From positions 1-52,788 of the forward strand of contig JADKBL010000031.1 of NCBI GenBank assembly GCA_016718875.1: 52,788 bases of DNA, read 5' to 3'. The notes beneath the pieces were generated by a model, which was not told the origin of the DNA, made no database searches, and saw nothing but the letters and a program-made list of their open reading frames with translations. The position numbers and the translations under genes were made by a program. The DNA comes from Bacteroidota bacterium (GTDB taxonomy: Bacteria; Bacteroidota; Bacteroidia; Bacteroidales; VadinHA17). Numbering within the stretch: the stretch's first letter is position 1; every line of letters starts with the position of its first letter. Positions 20,279-29,149 of the stretch are shown here, in pieces.

Positions 20279-20653
20279 ATGAACATACCTGCAGATTTAT
20301 TGTATACAAAAGACCATGAATGGTTAAAAGTTGAAGGTGATACCGGATATGTTGGTGTTACTGATTTTGCACAGGGAGAACTTGGTGATATAGTATTTAT
20401 CGAGATTGAAACTGTAGGTGAGACCTTAAAGAAGGAAGAGGTATTTGGTACCATTGAAGCTGTTAAAACGGTTTCGGATATGTTCATGCCGGTAAGTGGT
20501 GAGGTTATTGAAGTTAATCCGGAACTGGAAAACTCTCCGGATGCTGTTAATAAGGACCCGTACGGTAAAGGGTGGATGATAAAGATCAGGATAACTGATC
20601 CTGCTGAAATTGCAGCACTTCTTACTGCTGAAAAATATAAAGAACTATTATAG
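20279..20653 (+). CDS. gcvH: Glycine cleavage system H protein
   Basis: GcvH carries the aminomethyl group on a lipoyl arm between the P, T and L proteins of the glycine cleavage complex. The 124-residue protein has the full lipoyl domain; Lys63 in GTIEAVKTVSD is the lipoylation site. No other gcv genes are in the window, as is usual in this phylum, where gcvH often follows sprA. It has its own promoter and ends at a bidirectional terminator shared with infB. Confidence 0.96.
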   Translation: MNIPADLLYTKDHEWLKVEGDTGYVGVTDFAQGELGDIVFIEIETVGETLKKEEVFGTIEAVKTVSDMFMPVSGEVIEVNPELENSPDAVNKDPYGKGWMIKIRITDPAEIAALLTAEKYKELL

Positions 20654-23600
20654 AAGATATGACAAAAAAAAGGGGCTGATTTTCAGCCCCTTTTTTATTT
20701 TAAGAGTTTTCTTAACCTCTATTTCCTGGTAGCCTTCGACAATGTCTCCAACCTTTATGTCATTAAAGTTGAGAATATTAAGACCACATTCGTAGCCTCC
20801 TACAACCTCTTTTACATCATCCTTGAAACGTTTCAGAGATCCGAGTTCCCCGGTATAGATTACAATTCCATCACGAATAACCCTTACACGGGTATTCCTT
20901 GTAATCTTTCCTTCTTTAACGTAACAGCCTGCAACTGTGCCAACCTTTGTAACTTTGAATACTTCACGTATTTCAAGGGTTGCAATGATCTCTTCTTTCA
21001 GCTCAGGCATCAGCATACCTTCCATAGCAGCCCTGATTTCTTCAATTGCATTATAAATGATTGAGTAGAGACGGATATCAATCTCTTCCTTCTCCGCAAG
21101 TTTCCTTGCGCTCAGCGAAGGCCTGACCTGGAAGCCTACTATAATGGCATTCGATGCGGCAGCAAGAAGTACATCAGACTCTGATATCTGGCCTACAGCC
21201 TTATGAATAATATTAAGCTGTATCTCAGGAGTTGAGAGTTTTAAGAGTGAATCACTGAGTGCTTCAACAGAACCGTCAACGTCTCCTTTTACAATAATAT
21301 TAAGCTCCTGGAAGTTGCCGATTGCAATCCTGCGGCCAATCTCATCAAGAGTAATATGTTTCTGGGTACGGAGCCCCTGTTCCCTTTGAAGCTGAGCTCT
21401 TTTAGTAGCTATATCTTTGGCTTCACGGTCACTTTCCATAATATTGAACTTGTCACCTGCCTGAGGCGCACCATTAAGTCCAAGTATAAGGGCAGGTGTA
21501 GCAGGGCCAACTTCATCAACTTTATGTCCGCGCTCATTATACATAGCTTTTATATGCCCGAAGCAGCTGCCTGCAAGCATTATATCTCCGATTCTTAATG
21601 TTCCGGCTTTCACAAGTACTGTAGCTGTGAATCCTCTTCCCTTGTCAAGGGAGGATTCAATAACCGTACCTAATGCAGGCTTTTCAGGATTTGCTTTCAG
21701 ATCAAGCATTTCCGCTTCAAGGAGAACCTTATCAAGAAGAAGGTCAATGTTTAAACCTGATTTTGCTGATATCTCCTGAGACTGGTATTTACCGCCCCAG
21801 TCCTCAACAAGATAATTCATTGCAGCAAGTGCCTCTTTAATTTTGTCAGGGTTGGCAGATTGCTTATCAATTTTGTTAATTGCAAAAATTATAGGAACAC
21901 CAGCAGCAGATGCATGGTTAATAGCTTCCCTCGTCTGAGGCATAACGCCATCATCAGCAGCTACAACAATGATAGCAATATCTGTAATCTGGGCACCACG
22001 GGCACGCATGGCAGTAAAGGCTTCGTGTCCCGGAGTATCAAGGAAGGTGATCTGCCTTCCATCTTCAAGGATAACTCCGTATGCCCCGATATGCTGGGTA
22101 ATACCTCCGGCTTCACCGGCAATAACGTTTGTATTTCTTATGTAGTCAAGCAATTTTGTCTTTCCATGGTCAACATGTCCCATAACAGTAACAATAGGAG
22201 GTCTTGGCTGCAGATCTTCTTCCTCATCTTCAACCTCTTTTACAGCCTCCTGGAGTTCTGCACTCACAAACTCAACCTTGAATCCGAACTCATCAGCAAG
22301 TATTGCCATTGTTTCAGCATCAAGCCTCTGGTTAATGGATACGAACAGTCCAAGACTCATACAGGTTGAAATGATATCCGTTACGGGGATACTCATCATC
22401 GAAGCAAGTTCGTTGACGGAAACAAATTCAGTAACTTTAAGAATGTTCTTTTCCAGTTCTATCCTGTCAACTGCTTCCTGCTGCTTCTGGCTAATGGATT
22501 CTCTTTTATCGCGTCTGTAGCGTGATCCTTTTGATGTTCCTTTTGTTGTAAGCCTGGCAAGAGTCTCCTTGATCTGTTTCTGGACCTCTTCCTCGGTTAC
22601 TTCAGCTCTTAATGGTCTTTTTTTGACAATATTATTTTTCTTAGGTCCGAACTTATCCTTTTTGTCAGCTGAATCCTGTGTTGTGAGAGGTACAACCTCT
22701 TTGTCTTTCTGAATCCTTTTTCTCTTCTTCTTTTTTCTGAAGTCATCACCTTCAACCTTTACAGGCTGATGCTGAGCCGGCTTTTTCTTCTCTTCAACCG
22801 GGAGGTCGATTTTTCCTACTACCCTTGGGCCTGTAAGTTTTTTGAAATCAGTTTTGTACAGAGCAACAACATCTTCTTCCCGCTCCGGAACGATAATTTT
22901 TTCAATAACTTCCTCAATTGGGATAATCTCTTCAATCTCCTCTATAATCTCTTCAACAGGCTCAGGTATCTTAACTTCAACCGGTTTTTTATCAGCATGT
23001 TCTTCTTTTGCTGCCTTTCCCTTTTTCTCCTCTTTTCTCTCGGGTTTGCTGTCTTTTGCGATTGTATCAAGATCGATTTTACCTACAATATGCAGATCGA
23101 TATTTGCCTTTACTTTCTTTTCCTCAACAGGTTCAGGTTCAACAGGTTTTTCCTTTTTGGAAACTGGTTCCTTTACCGGTTTGGTAGCCTCTGGCTCCTG
23201 TACTGCAGGTTTTGCAACAACCTCCTCTTTCTTGGGAGGAGTTTTTGGTTTCAGGGCTTTTTCCAGATCAATTTTACCAACAAGCTTGATGTCAGGCTTT
23301 TTGATATCAGCCTTGAGATCCATTGTAGGTTTTGATACAGTAGAATCCTTAACAAGCACATCATTATCCTTTTCCGCATCTTCAATCTCCGGATTTTCAG
23401 ATACGTCATCTATTGAAACGGATTCTTTCTTCTTATGAAGGTCCTTAAAGACAAGCTTTTCAGATTCCTTCTTTGCGCTGATATCGGTGCTGTATTCCTT
23501 GACAAGCAGGATATAAGCTTCATTCGGCAGTTTGGTATTCGGATTGGGATCAAGGTCGAAACCCTTTTTGTGCAGGAACTCCACAATAGTGGATATCCCC

Positions 23601-23656
23601 ACATTGAATTCGCGGGCTGCTTTACTTAATCTCGTTGCCTTTACATCATCAGTCAT
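20648..23656 (-). CDS. infB: Translation initiation factor IF-2
   Basis: IF-2 is the GTPase that brings fMet-tRNA to the 30S subunit. The protein as read has 1002 residues: an N-terminal IF2N domain (1-55), a long charged linker (56-400) with three copies of VGKIDL (126-131, 191-196, 280-285), a second IF2N domain (about 400-460), and the G domain. The GTPase motifs are GHVDHGKT (493-500), DTPGHE (540-545) and NKID. Domains II-IV follow. The expected end is EIEVKKTL, but the frame runs 15 codons further through the terminator hairpin; one extra A after 20701 on the plus strand would restore a TAA directly after KTL. This points to a one-base deletion, real or technical. It is the third gene of rimP-nusA-infB. 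Confidence 0.96.
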   Translation of the reverse strand: MTDDVKATRLSKAAREFNVGISTIVEFLHKKGFDLDPNPNTKLPNEAYILLVKEYSTDISAKKESEKLVFKDLHKKKESVSIDDVSENPEIEDAEKDNDVLVKDSTVSKPTMDLKADIKKPDIKLVGKIDLEKALKPKTPPKKEEVVAKPAVQEPEATKPVKEPVSKKEKPVEPEPVEEKKVKANIDLHIVGKIDLDTIAKDSKPERKEEKKGKAAKEEHADKKPVEVKIPEPVEEIIEEIEEIIPIEEVIEKIIVPEREEDVVALYKTDFKKLTGPRVVGKIDLPVEEKKKPAQHQPVKVEGDDFRKKKKRKRIQKDKEVVPLTTQDSADKKDKFGPKKNNIVKKRPLRAEVTEEEVQKQIKETLARLTTKGTSKGSRYRRDKRESISQKQQEAVDRIELEKNILKVTEFVSVNELASMMSIPVTDIISTCMSLGLFVSINQRLDAETMAILADEFGFKVEFVSAELQEAVKEVEDEEEDLQPRPPIVTVMGHVDHGKTKLLDYIRNTNVIAGEAGGITQHIGAYGVILEDGRQITFLDTPGHEAFTAMRARGAQITDIAIIVVAADDGVMPQTREAINHASAAGVPIIFAINKIDKQSANPDKIKEALAAMNYLVEDWGGKYQSQEISAKSGLNIDLLLDKVLLEAEMLDLKANPEKPALGTVIESSLDKGRGFTATVLVKAGTLRIGDIMLAGSCFGHIKAMYNERGHKVDEVGPATPALILGLNGAPQAGDKFNIMESDREAKDIATKRAQLQREQGLRTQKHITLDEIGRRIAIGNFQELNIIVKGDVDGSVEALSDSLLKLSTPEIQLNIIHKAVGQISESDVLLAAASNAIIVGFQVRPSLSARKLAEKEEIDIRLYSIIYNAIEEIRAAMEGMLMPELKEEIIATLEIREVFKVTKVGTVAGCYVKEGKITRNTRVRVIRDGIVIYTGELGSLKRFKDDVKEVVGGYECGLNILNFNDIKVGDIVEGYQEIEVKKTLKIKKGLKISPFFLSYLL
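20663..20696. terminator. Bidirectional terminator between gcvH and infB
   Basis: The stem GGGGCTG/CAGCCCC (20672-20678 with 20684-20690) is flanked by an A-run (20663-20671) and a T-run (20691-20696), so it can end transcription from both sides. It lies ten bases beyond the gcvH stop. On the other strand it falls inside the last codons of infB as read, which is abnormal (see infB). Confidence 0.88.
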
Positions 23657-23707
23657 AAAAATTCCTTGCCTTTATTAAAACTTTAAAATTGATCAGCTGA
23701 TACAATA

Positions 23708-24946
23708 CTATTCAAATTCGGAACGAAGGATATTGATTACCTCTTTGACGGTTTCCTCTTCAAGGTCAGTTCTCTTTACAAGATCACTGATCGAGAGAGT
23801 CAGAACACTTCTTGCAGTGTCGCAACCAATCGATTTAAGCTCTTCAATAATCCAGTCTTCTATCTCATCTTTGAATTCTTCAAGGTTGACATCTTCCTCA
23901 TCCTCACCTCCGGGTTCTCTGTAGACATCAATTTCATAACCGGTAAGCTGGCTGGCAAGTTTGATATTCAAACCTCCCTTTCCAATTGCCAGTGAGACCT
24001 CATTCGGTTTAAGGTAAATTTCAGCTCTCTTAGTCTCCTCATCCAGTTTTATTGAAGTGATTTTGGCAGGGCTGAGGGCTCTCTGTATAAATAGCTGATT
24101 GTTAGCAGTAAAGTTTATTACGTCAATGTTTTCATTACGCAATTCACGTACAATTCCATGTATTCTTGATCCCTTCATACCAACACAAGCACCAACAGGA
24201 TCGATTCGTTCATCATACGATTCAACAGCAACTTTTGCACGTTCCCCGGGAACCCTTACAATTTTCTTAATAGTGATTAGACCATCGAATATCTCAGGTA
24301 CTTCAAGCTCGAACAGTCTTTCCAGAAATACCGGTGACGTACGGCTCAGGATGATGAAAGGAGTATTGTTCCTCATCTCAACCTTAATTACTACTGCCCT
24401 TATAGTATCGCCTTTGCGAAAGTGGTCAGAAGGTATCTGCTCGCTCTTGGGAATAATAAGTTCATTGCTGTCATCATCAAGTACCAGGATTTCTCTTTTC
24501 CAGACCTGATAAACCTCACCGGTAACTATTTCTCCGATCCTGTCTTTGTACTTAATATAAATATTGTTTTTTTCCAGATCAAGAATGCGTGCAGTCAGGT
24601 TTTGTCTGAGAGAAAGTATTGCTCTCCTGCCGAAATCAAGAAATTTTACCTCATCCGAAACTTCTTCTCCAATTTCATAATCGTCGTCAATCTCTTTCGC
24701 TTTTGAAAGTGGAATCTGTATAACAGGATCAGTAATTTCATCATCAGCGACAACCACCCTGTTCCTCCATATCTCAAAGTCTCCTTTGTCGATATTGACA
24801 ATTATATCGAAATTATCAGCCGAACCATACTTCTTTGAAAGCATACTTCTGAATACATCCTCAAGCACACTCATCATAGTTGGCCTGTCGATGTTCTTCA
24901 ACTCCTTGAATTCCGAAAAAGTGTCGATCAAATTAACGTTTTCCAT
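23708..24946 (-). CDS. nusA: Transcription termination/antitermination factor NusA
   Basis: NusA binds RNA polymerase and controls pausing, termination and antitermination. The 412-residue protein shows the N-terminal polymerase-binding domain (1-125), an S1 domain (about 135-200), two KH domains (GACVGMKGSRIHGIVRELRNE and the later AIGKGGLNIKLASQL) and a short helical C-terminus of the Bacteroidetes length, without the two extended acidic repeats of enterobacteria. It sits between rimP (20 bp gap) and infB (51 bp gap), the classic order of this operon. Confidence 0.96.
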   Translation of the reverse strand: MENVNLIDTFSEFKELKNIDRPTMMSVLEDVFRSMLSKKYGSADNFDIIVNIDKGDFEIWRNRVVVADDEITDPVIQIPLSKAKEIDDDYEIGEEVSDEVKFLDFGRRAILSLRQNLTARILDLEKNNIYIKYKDRIGEIVTGEVYQVWKREILVLDDDSNELIIPKSEQIPSDHFRKGDTIRAVVIKVEMRNNTPFIILSRTSPVFLERLFELEVPEIFDGLITIKKIVRVPGERAKVAVESYDERIDPVGACVGMKGSRIHGIVRELRNENIDVINFTANNQLFIQRALSPAKITSIKLDEETKRAEIYLKPNEVSLAIGKGGLNIKLASQLTGYEIDVYREPGGEDEEDVNLEEFKDEIEDWIIEELKSIGCDTARSVLTLSISDLVKRTDLEEETVKEVINILRSEFE

Positions 24947-24966
24947 TTGGTGTAAACCTCTAAGTA

Positions 24967-25419
24967 TTATTTAATTGTTAAGACTACTCTTGTTGTTTTT
25001 ACCTGGTCAAGGTTGAAGGATATTTCCTTAAGTTCCTTCCCTTTTCCTTTTACTTTTACTTCTGCCTCCAGCTCAAATCCTCCGGCAGTTACGTTTTTAA
25101 GTAAACCTGTAAATTTTGTTCCGTCATTATCAGTAACCTCGACTTTTTTCCCCTCATTCTTTTGATATTGTTCAATTACAATGAAAGGAGTATCAAGTCC
25201 CGGAGATGATACCTGCAGTTCAAAATCCTCCTCATCCCTGTTAAAATTATTCTCAATGTGACGGTGAATAGAAACACATTCATCAATAGTGATGCCGGTA
25301 TTCTTGTCAGCAAGGACAGATATCCTGTTCCCACTGCTTACCTTAACTGAAACAAGGAAGAGATCAGTCCCTCTGATGAACTCCTTAATAATCTCCTCTA
25401 TCTTATTCTTTTCAATCAT
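24967..25419 (-). CDS. rimP: Ribosome maturation factor RimP
   Basis: RimP assists maturation of the 30S subunit. From the ATG at 25419 the protein has 150 residues, with the alpha/beta N-terminal domain containing SVLADKNTGITIDECVSIHR, the conserved LQVSSPGLDTPF motif, and the Sm-like C-terminal domain. A longer in-frame start at 25467 is rejected because the additional sequence is the leader hairpin. It is the first gene of rimP-nusA-infB, with a strong promoter at 25486-25516. Confidence 0.92.
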   Translation of the reverse strand: MIEKNKIEEIIKEFIRGTDLFLVSVKVSSGNRISVLADKNTGITIDECVSIHRHIENNFNRDEEDFELQVSSPGLDTPFIVIEQYQKNEGKKVEVTDNDGTKFTGLLKNVTAGGFELEAEVKVKGKGKELKEISFNLDQVKTTRVVLTIK

Positions 25420-25440
25420 TTTAAAAACCGATAATAAAAT

Positions 25441-25458
25441 AGGGGACTCTGGTCCCCT
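25441..25458 (-). promoter_or_regulatory. Leader hairpin upstream of rimP
   Basis: A perfect 7-bp stem AGGGGAC/GTCCCCT with a four-base loop lies in the predicted 5' leader of the rimP-nusA-infB transcript, about 20 bases after the predicted start site and 21 bases before the rimP ATG. On the minus strand it is followed by TATTTTATT, a weak U-rich tail, so it could be an attenuator, a protein-binding site or an RNA-stability element. Its role is unproven. Confidence 0.5.
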
Positions 25459-25485
25459 AGGTCTCAATTCCCCTCATTTCGCTTG

Positions 25486-25516
25486 CAAAAGTACACATTC
25501 TTTTGGAATTAGCAAA
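25486..25516 (-). promoter_or_regulatory. Promoter of rimP-nusA-infB (TTTG-N19-TACTTTTG)
   Basis: On the minus strand TTTG (25516-25513) and TACTTTTG (25493-25486) are 19 bases apart, an exact fit to the Bacteroidetes consensus. Transcription would begin near 25478, leaving a leader of about 60 bases before the ATG at 25419. Confidence 0.7.
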
Positions 25517-25598
25517 AACTTTAAAGAATTATTAATCACAGGTTAACGTAGTTGCAGGCTTTTACTTTCACAATTTTTCTGATATTTGAATTTTTTAC

Positions 25599-25675
25599 CA
25601 TCAGCGTCTATCAGCGAAATCTGCGGGAGATTCAAATTTTATTGTTCCCGCAGATAATGCAGATGAGCGCAGATT
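25599..25675. repeat. Palindromic intergenic repeat, copy A
   Basis: This imperfect inverted repeat has arms built of the words ATCAGCG, ATCTGCGGGA and TCCCGCAGAT ... GCGCAGATT around an AT-rich centre. The same plan and words occur at 50704-50778. It fills most of the gap between the rimP promoter and the radical SAM gene. It looks like a dispersed extragenic palindrome; no gene is visible in it. Confidence 0.65.
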
Positions 25676-25700
25676 AGTGTTTAACTGAAGATTCTTTTTG

Positions 25701-26639
25701 ATGAAGGGACTATTTCTGCCTGAGGAATATAAGTTATTGTCAGCATGCAACTTGTGTCCAAGAGAATGCGGTGTTGACAGATACGCAGGAGGAGATGGAT
25801 ATTGCGGTTCGGATGCAGGGATGAATATAGCTTCTATATGTATTCACAGAGGAGAGGAACCTGTAATCAGTGGTACTGACGGGATATGTAACATCTTTTT
25901 TTCAGGGTGTAACCTGCATTGTGTTTTTTGTCAGAATCATGAGATATCAAGGCCGACCGGCAAATATTCCGGAGATTGTTATACCCCTGAACAGGTAATA
26001 GATAGTGTTGCAAAAATTATTTCAGGCGGAATAAGGGCTGTTGGCTTTGTGTCACCCTCTCATTGCATTCCGCAAATGAAGGCAATAATCAGGGGGTTGC
26101 ATGAAAGAGATCTAAGACCGGTTCTTGTATATAATACCAATGGATTTGATAAGCCTGAGCTGATTGACAGCCTTGAAGGTATTATTGATGTTTACCTGCC
26201 CGATTTCAAATATGCCTCTTCGGATATTTCTAAAAGACTTTCAGATGCTGAAGATTACCCTGAGGTGGCAATTAAGGCTCTGAAGAGGATGTATTACCAG
26301 AAAGGTTCGAAATTAATACTGGATGATGAAGACAGGGCTGTCAGTGGATTACTTATAAGGCATCTTGTATTGCCGGGCCATGCGGAAGATAGCAAAAATG
26401 TGCTTCGGATTATTGCTGAAGAGCTCTCAACCGGAGTTCATATTTCCCTGATGTCACAATATCATCCTACTCCGGGTACAAAAAATGTAACTGATCTCAG
26501 CCGGTCACTATACATTTCTGAATATGAGGAAGTGGCATTGGAAATGGAGAAGCTTGGATTCAGAAATGGCTGGCTTCAGGATATGGAGAGTAACATCAAT
26601 TACAGACCTGATTTCTCAAAGGAAAATCCGTTTGAATAA
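25701..26639 (+). CDS. Radical SAM protein, PflX/pyruvate formate-lyase activase-like
   Basis: This 312-residue protein belongs to the uncharacterised radical SAM family related to pyruvate formate-lyase activating enzymes (COG1313 type). An N-terminal Cys cluster (CNLCPRECG ... GYCG, residues about 14-36) precedes the radical SAM motif CNLHCVFC with the family's QNHEIS continuation. Further motifs are YNTNGF and YLPDFKY, followed by SQYHPTPG. ATG 25701 is preferred to the TTG one codon upstream. No glycyl-radical enzyme gene is nearby, so the substrate is unknown. Confidence 0.85.
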   Translation: MKGLFLPEEYKLLSACNLCPRECGVDRYAGGDGYCGSDAGMNIASICIHRGEEPVISGTDGICNIFFSGCNLHCVFCQNHEISRPTGKYSGDCYTPEQVIDSVAKIISGGIRAVGFVSPSHCIPQMKAIIRGLHERDLRPVLVYNTNGFDKPELIDSLEGIIDVYLPDFKYASSDISKRLSDAEDYPEVAIKALKRMYYQKGSKLILDDEDRAVSGLLIRHLVLPGHAEDSKNVLRIIAEELSTGVHISLMSQYHPTPGTKNVTDLSRSLYISEYEEVALEMEKLGFRNGWLQDMESNINYRPDFSKENPFE

Positions 26640-26667
26640 GGCTACAGGCATCAGGCAGTGACCTGAA

Positions 26668-26955
26668 TTAGTTTGTTTTAAGTCGTGTTACACGCTCAGC
26701 TATTGATTTCTGATGCTGCTCTTCTGTTGAGTTCGGATCTTTCATGTTGAGGAAGAGACTACATGGAAGTTCACTGCATCCACCACAATCCTTTAACCCC
26801 TTTTTGTTAACAGAACAATCATACAAAGGGCAGACTTTCGAAGGCATCATCTCTTTTGCCCAAAATGTTGATCCTTTTACTTTATAACATCCTGAACAGG
26901 TTTTGTTAAAAAATTCACAATCATCACAGATTAATCCGCAGGCTGAAAGTAACAT
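26668..26955 (-). CDS. Cysteine-rich DUF3795 protein
   Basis: This 95-residue protein is rich in Cys, arranged as CGLICDDCEFF, CSGCYKVKG, CPLYDCSVNKKGLKDCGGC and LPCSLF, which fits DUF3795, a small family of probable metal-binding proteins of unknown function. About ten Cys in the first 75 residues could hold zinc or an iron-sulfur cluster. There is no signal peptide. It converges on the radical SAM gene, ending 28 bp from its stop. Function unknown. Confidence 0.75.
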   Translation of the reverse strand: MLLSACGLICDDCEFFNKTCSGCYKVKGSTFWAKEMMPSKVCPLYDCSVNKKGLKDCGGCSELPCSLFLNMKDPNSTEEQHQKSIAERVTRLKTN

Positions 26956-27029
26956 AAAGAATTTTTTTTATTAAAGATATGTAGAATAATTAATTCCCGC
27001 AAAGAGGCAGAGGCACTAATTTATTTGCC

Positions 27030-29012
27030 TTACTGGGTTTTCCTGAGAAGCATTTCTGATGCAAAATTAAGCTGTTCTGGATTGCCCAGGAGATAAGCAA
27101 TATCCTCAGGTCTGAAAAAGGTTTCCGGAACCGGATGTTCAATAATATCCGTTCCCCTTCGGATAGCAAGAAGTGTTACTCCGGTCTTTTTCCTGAGCTC
27201 CAATTCAATAAGTGACCTGTTTTCTGCCTGTGATCCCTTCTCAACAGTCACGGCTGTGATACTTATATTTGGAAATTCGTCAAGGACAGATGGTTGGTTA
27301 ATGATATCTTTCCGGCTGAATTCACCCAGACTGGTATTCCTGATATGCGTGAGAATCCTGTTTACTTCCTTCTGAGGAAGGAGTCTTTTTACAAGGATCC
27401 GGTTGAGGAGGTCGATAGCTATTTCGAGTTTTTCCGGTAATACCTGATCAGCCCCGGCCTTGTACAACATTTCCACATTCTGTATCAATGTGCCTCTGGC
27501 AATGATGAATGCATGTTTATTGATCCTCCTTACCTTATCTATTATTGCCATTGATGGTATAATACTGCCAACAGAGACAACAACAATATCAGCAGTATCT
27601 GTATGAGCTTTTTGCAGAATTGGTTCATTTACAGCATCTCCGTAAACAACAGCTTCACCATTATTCATCTTTTCCCTTGCGAGTGCCGGATCAAAAATAA
27701 TTGAGATATGTTCAATATTATTAAGCTTTGCCATTTTTGAGAGCTTGATGGCACTTGCATCTTTCCCTATTATGACAAGGTGGTTCCTGAAATCAGGAAC
27801 AGCCATTTCCTCGAGTGGAAATAAACCTTCAATGATGTATTTAGGTAGAGGCAGTTTCATTAATATTTTTACAACAGGTTTTGACAGGTAAAACAGGAAT
27901 GGAGTAACTGCCATAGTAATTACCGCAACAGCCAGAAAGAGATGATAGATGTTGTCGGGAAGAATTGAATTATCAAAACCTATTTTGGCAATTACAAATG
28001 AAAATTCTCCCACCTGGCTTAGTGATAATCCTATGAGAACTGTTCCCTGAAGTGTATGTCCAAGTATAAAACCCGTACCTGCTGCAATGATGCTTTTAAC
28101 GAGCAGAAGAACAACAACGCTGATTATTACAATAAAGTAGTTATCAATAACAAAAGAGATGTCAAGGAGCATTCCGATAGAAACAAAGAAAAAGCTGGCA
28201 AATACATCCTTTATCGGTTGGAAATTGCCAAATGCATTGTAGCTGTATTCCGATTCTGAAAGCATAAGGCCTGCAAGGAAAGCGCCAAAGGCAAGTGACA
28301 TTCCAAACTTTGAAGTCAGGAGTGCTATTGCAAAGCAGATCAGGAATATACTCATCATAAAGAGTTCCTGGTTTTTAGTCAGGGCAATGAGATGCAGCAG
28401 TTTCGGAAGTAACCATCTGTTTCCAACATAAAGCAGAGCAACAATGAATATCACCTTCAGTGTAAGCGTAAGAAGCTCAACCTGCAAGTCCATTGAATTG
28501 TCTGTAAGAAGATTGCCAAAAAGCATTAAAGGAGCAAGAAGCAGATCCTGGAATATCAGAATTCCCAGAACAGTTCTTCCGTAATTTGAAGTAAGCTCCG
28601 ATCGTTCCTGAAGAATCTTTAATACCAGGGCAGAACTGCTTAGTGCTGCAAGAAATCCTATGTAGATACTGGTCTGCCAGCTCATGTTAAACAGCCAGCC
28701 GGAAATGAAGAATACACCGGCAGTTACACTAACCTGTACCAAACCTCCGACAAATACTCTTTTTCGGATTTTCAGAAGATGCTGGAGCGAGAACTCCATC
28801 CCGATTGTAAAAAGAAGCAGCACCACTCCAACTTCAGCTAAAAGCTCAATCTGATGACTTTCCCCGACAAGAGAGAGAAGATGAGGCCCGGCTATAATTC
28901 CTGTGAGCAGATATCCTAAAACTGTCGGTATCTTAAACCTTGTGAATACCAGATTCACAATGGTAGATAATGCAAATATTATGACAATATCCTTGAGTAT
29001 TGATAGTTCCAT
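27030..29012 (-). CDS. Cation:proton antiporter (CPA2/KefB type) with RCK domain
   Basis: This 660-residue membrane protein has twelve to thirteen helices of the CPA2 Na+/H+ or K+/H+ exchanger domain (1-385, with LLLFTIGMEFSL and GAFLAGLMLSESEY), a TrkA-N-type RCK domain (about 410-540) and a TrkA-C domain (about 575-645). It probably exchanges K+ or Na+ for H+ at the inner membrane. The usual glycine-rich nucleotide loop of the RCK domain reads IIGKDASAIKLS instead of GxGxxG, so NAD(H) binding may be weak or lost. It stands alone, upstream of no obvious partner. Confidence 0.88.
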   Translation of the reverse strand: MELSILKDIVIIFALSTIVNLVFTRFKIPTVLGYLLTGIIAGPHLLSLVGESHQIELLAEVGVVLLLFTIGMEFSLQHLLKIRKRVFVGGLVQVSVTAGVFFISGWLFNMSWQTSIYIGFLAALSSSALVLKILQERSELTSNYGRTVLGILIFQDLLLAPLMLFGNLLTDNSMDLQVELLTLTLKVIFIVALLYVGNRWLLPKLLHLIALTKNQELFMMSIFLICFAIALLTSKFGMSLAFGAFLAGLMLSESEYSYNAFGNFQPIKDVFASFFFVSIGMLLDISFVIDNYFIVIISVVVLLLVKSIIAAGTGFILGHTLQGTVLIGLSLSQVGEFSFVIAKIGFDNSILPDNIYHLFLAVAVITMAVTPFLFYLSKPVVKILMKLPLPKYIIEGLFPLEEMAVPDFRNHLVIIGKDASAIKLSKMAKLNNIEHISIIFDPALAREKMNNGEAVVYGDAVNEPILQKAHTDTADIVVVSVGSIIPSMAIIDKVRRINKHAFIIARGTLIQNVEMLYKAGADQVLPEKLEIAIDLLNRILVKRLLPQKEVNRILTHIRNTSLGEFSRKDIINQPSVLDEFPNISITAVTVEKGSQAENRSLIELELRKKTGVTLLAIRRGTDIIEHPVPETFFRPEDIAYLLGNPEQLNFASEMLLRKTQ

Positions 29013-29149
29013 CTGTGACTTTTCTGTATCAGGTTCAGATATAAATTTACAAAAAAAACAGATGACAGAACCATTGAGTCAGGCATTGTTTAACCTGTAT
29101 TTTCATTGGTCATAGGAACATTTAAGCCCGATGTGGCTGTTTGAAGGGG

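Noticed and set aside
22842..23438. A 198-codon plus-strand frame, rich in Ser and Phe, opposite infB
   Set aside because: It is antisense to the Lys/Glu/Pro-rich IF-2 linker; its composition is the mirror of that linker and it has no promoter.
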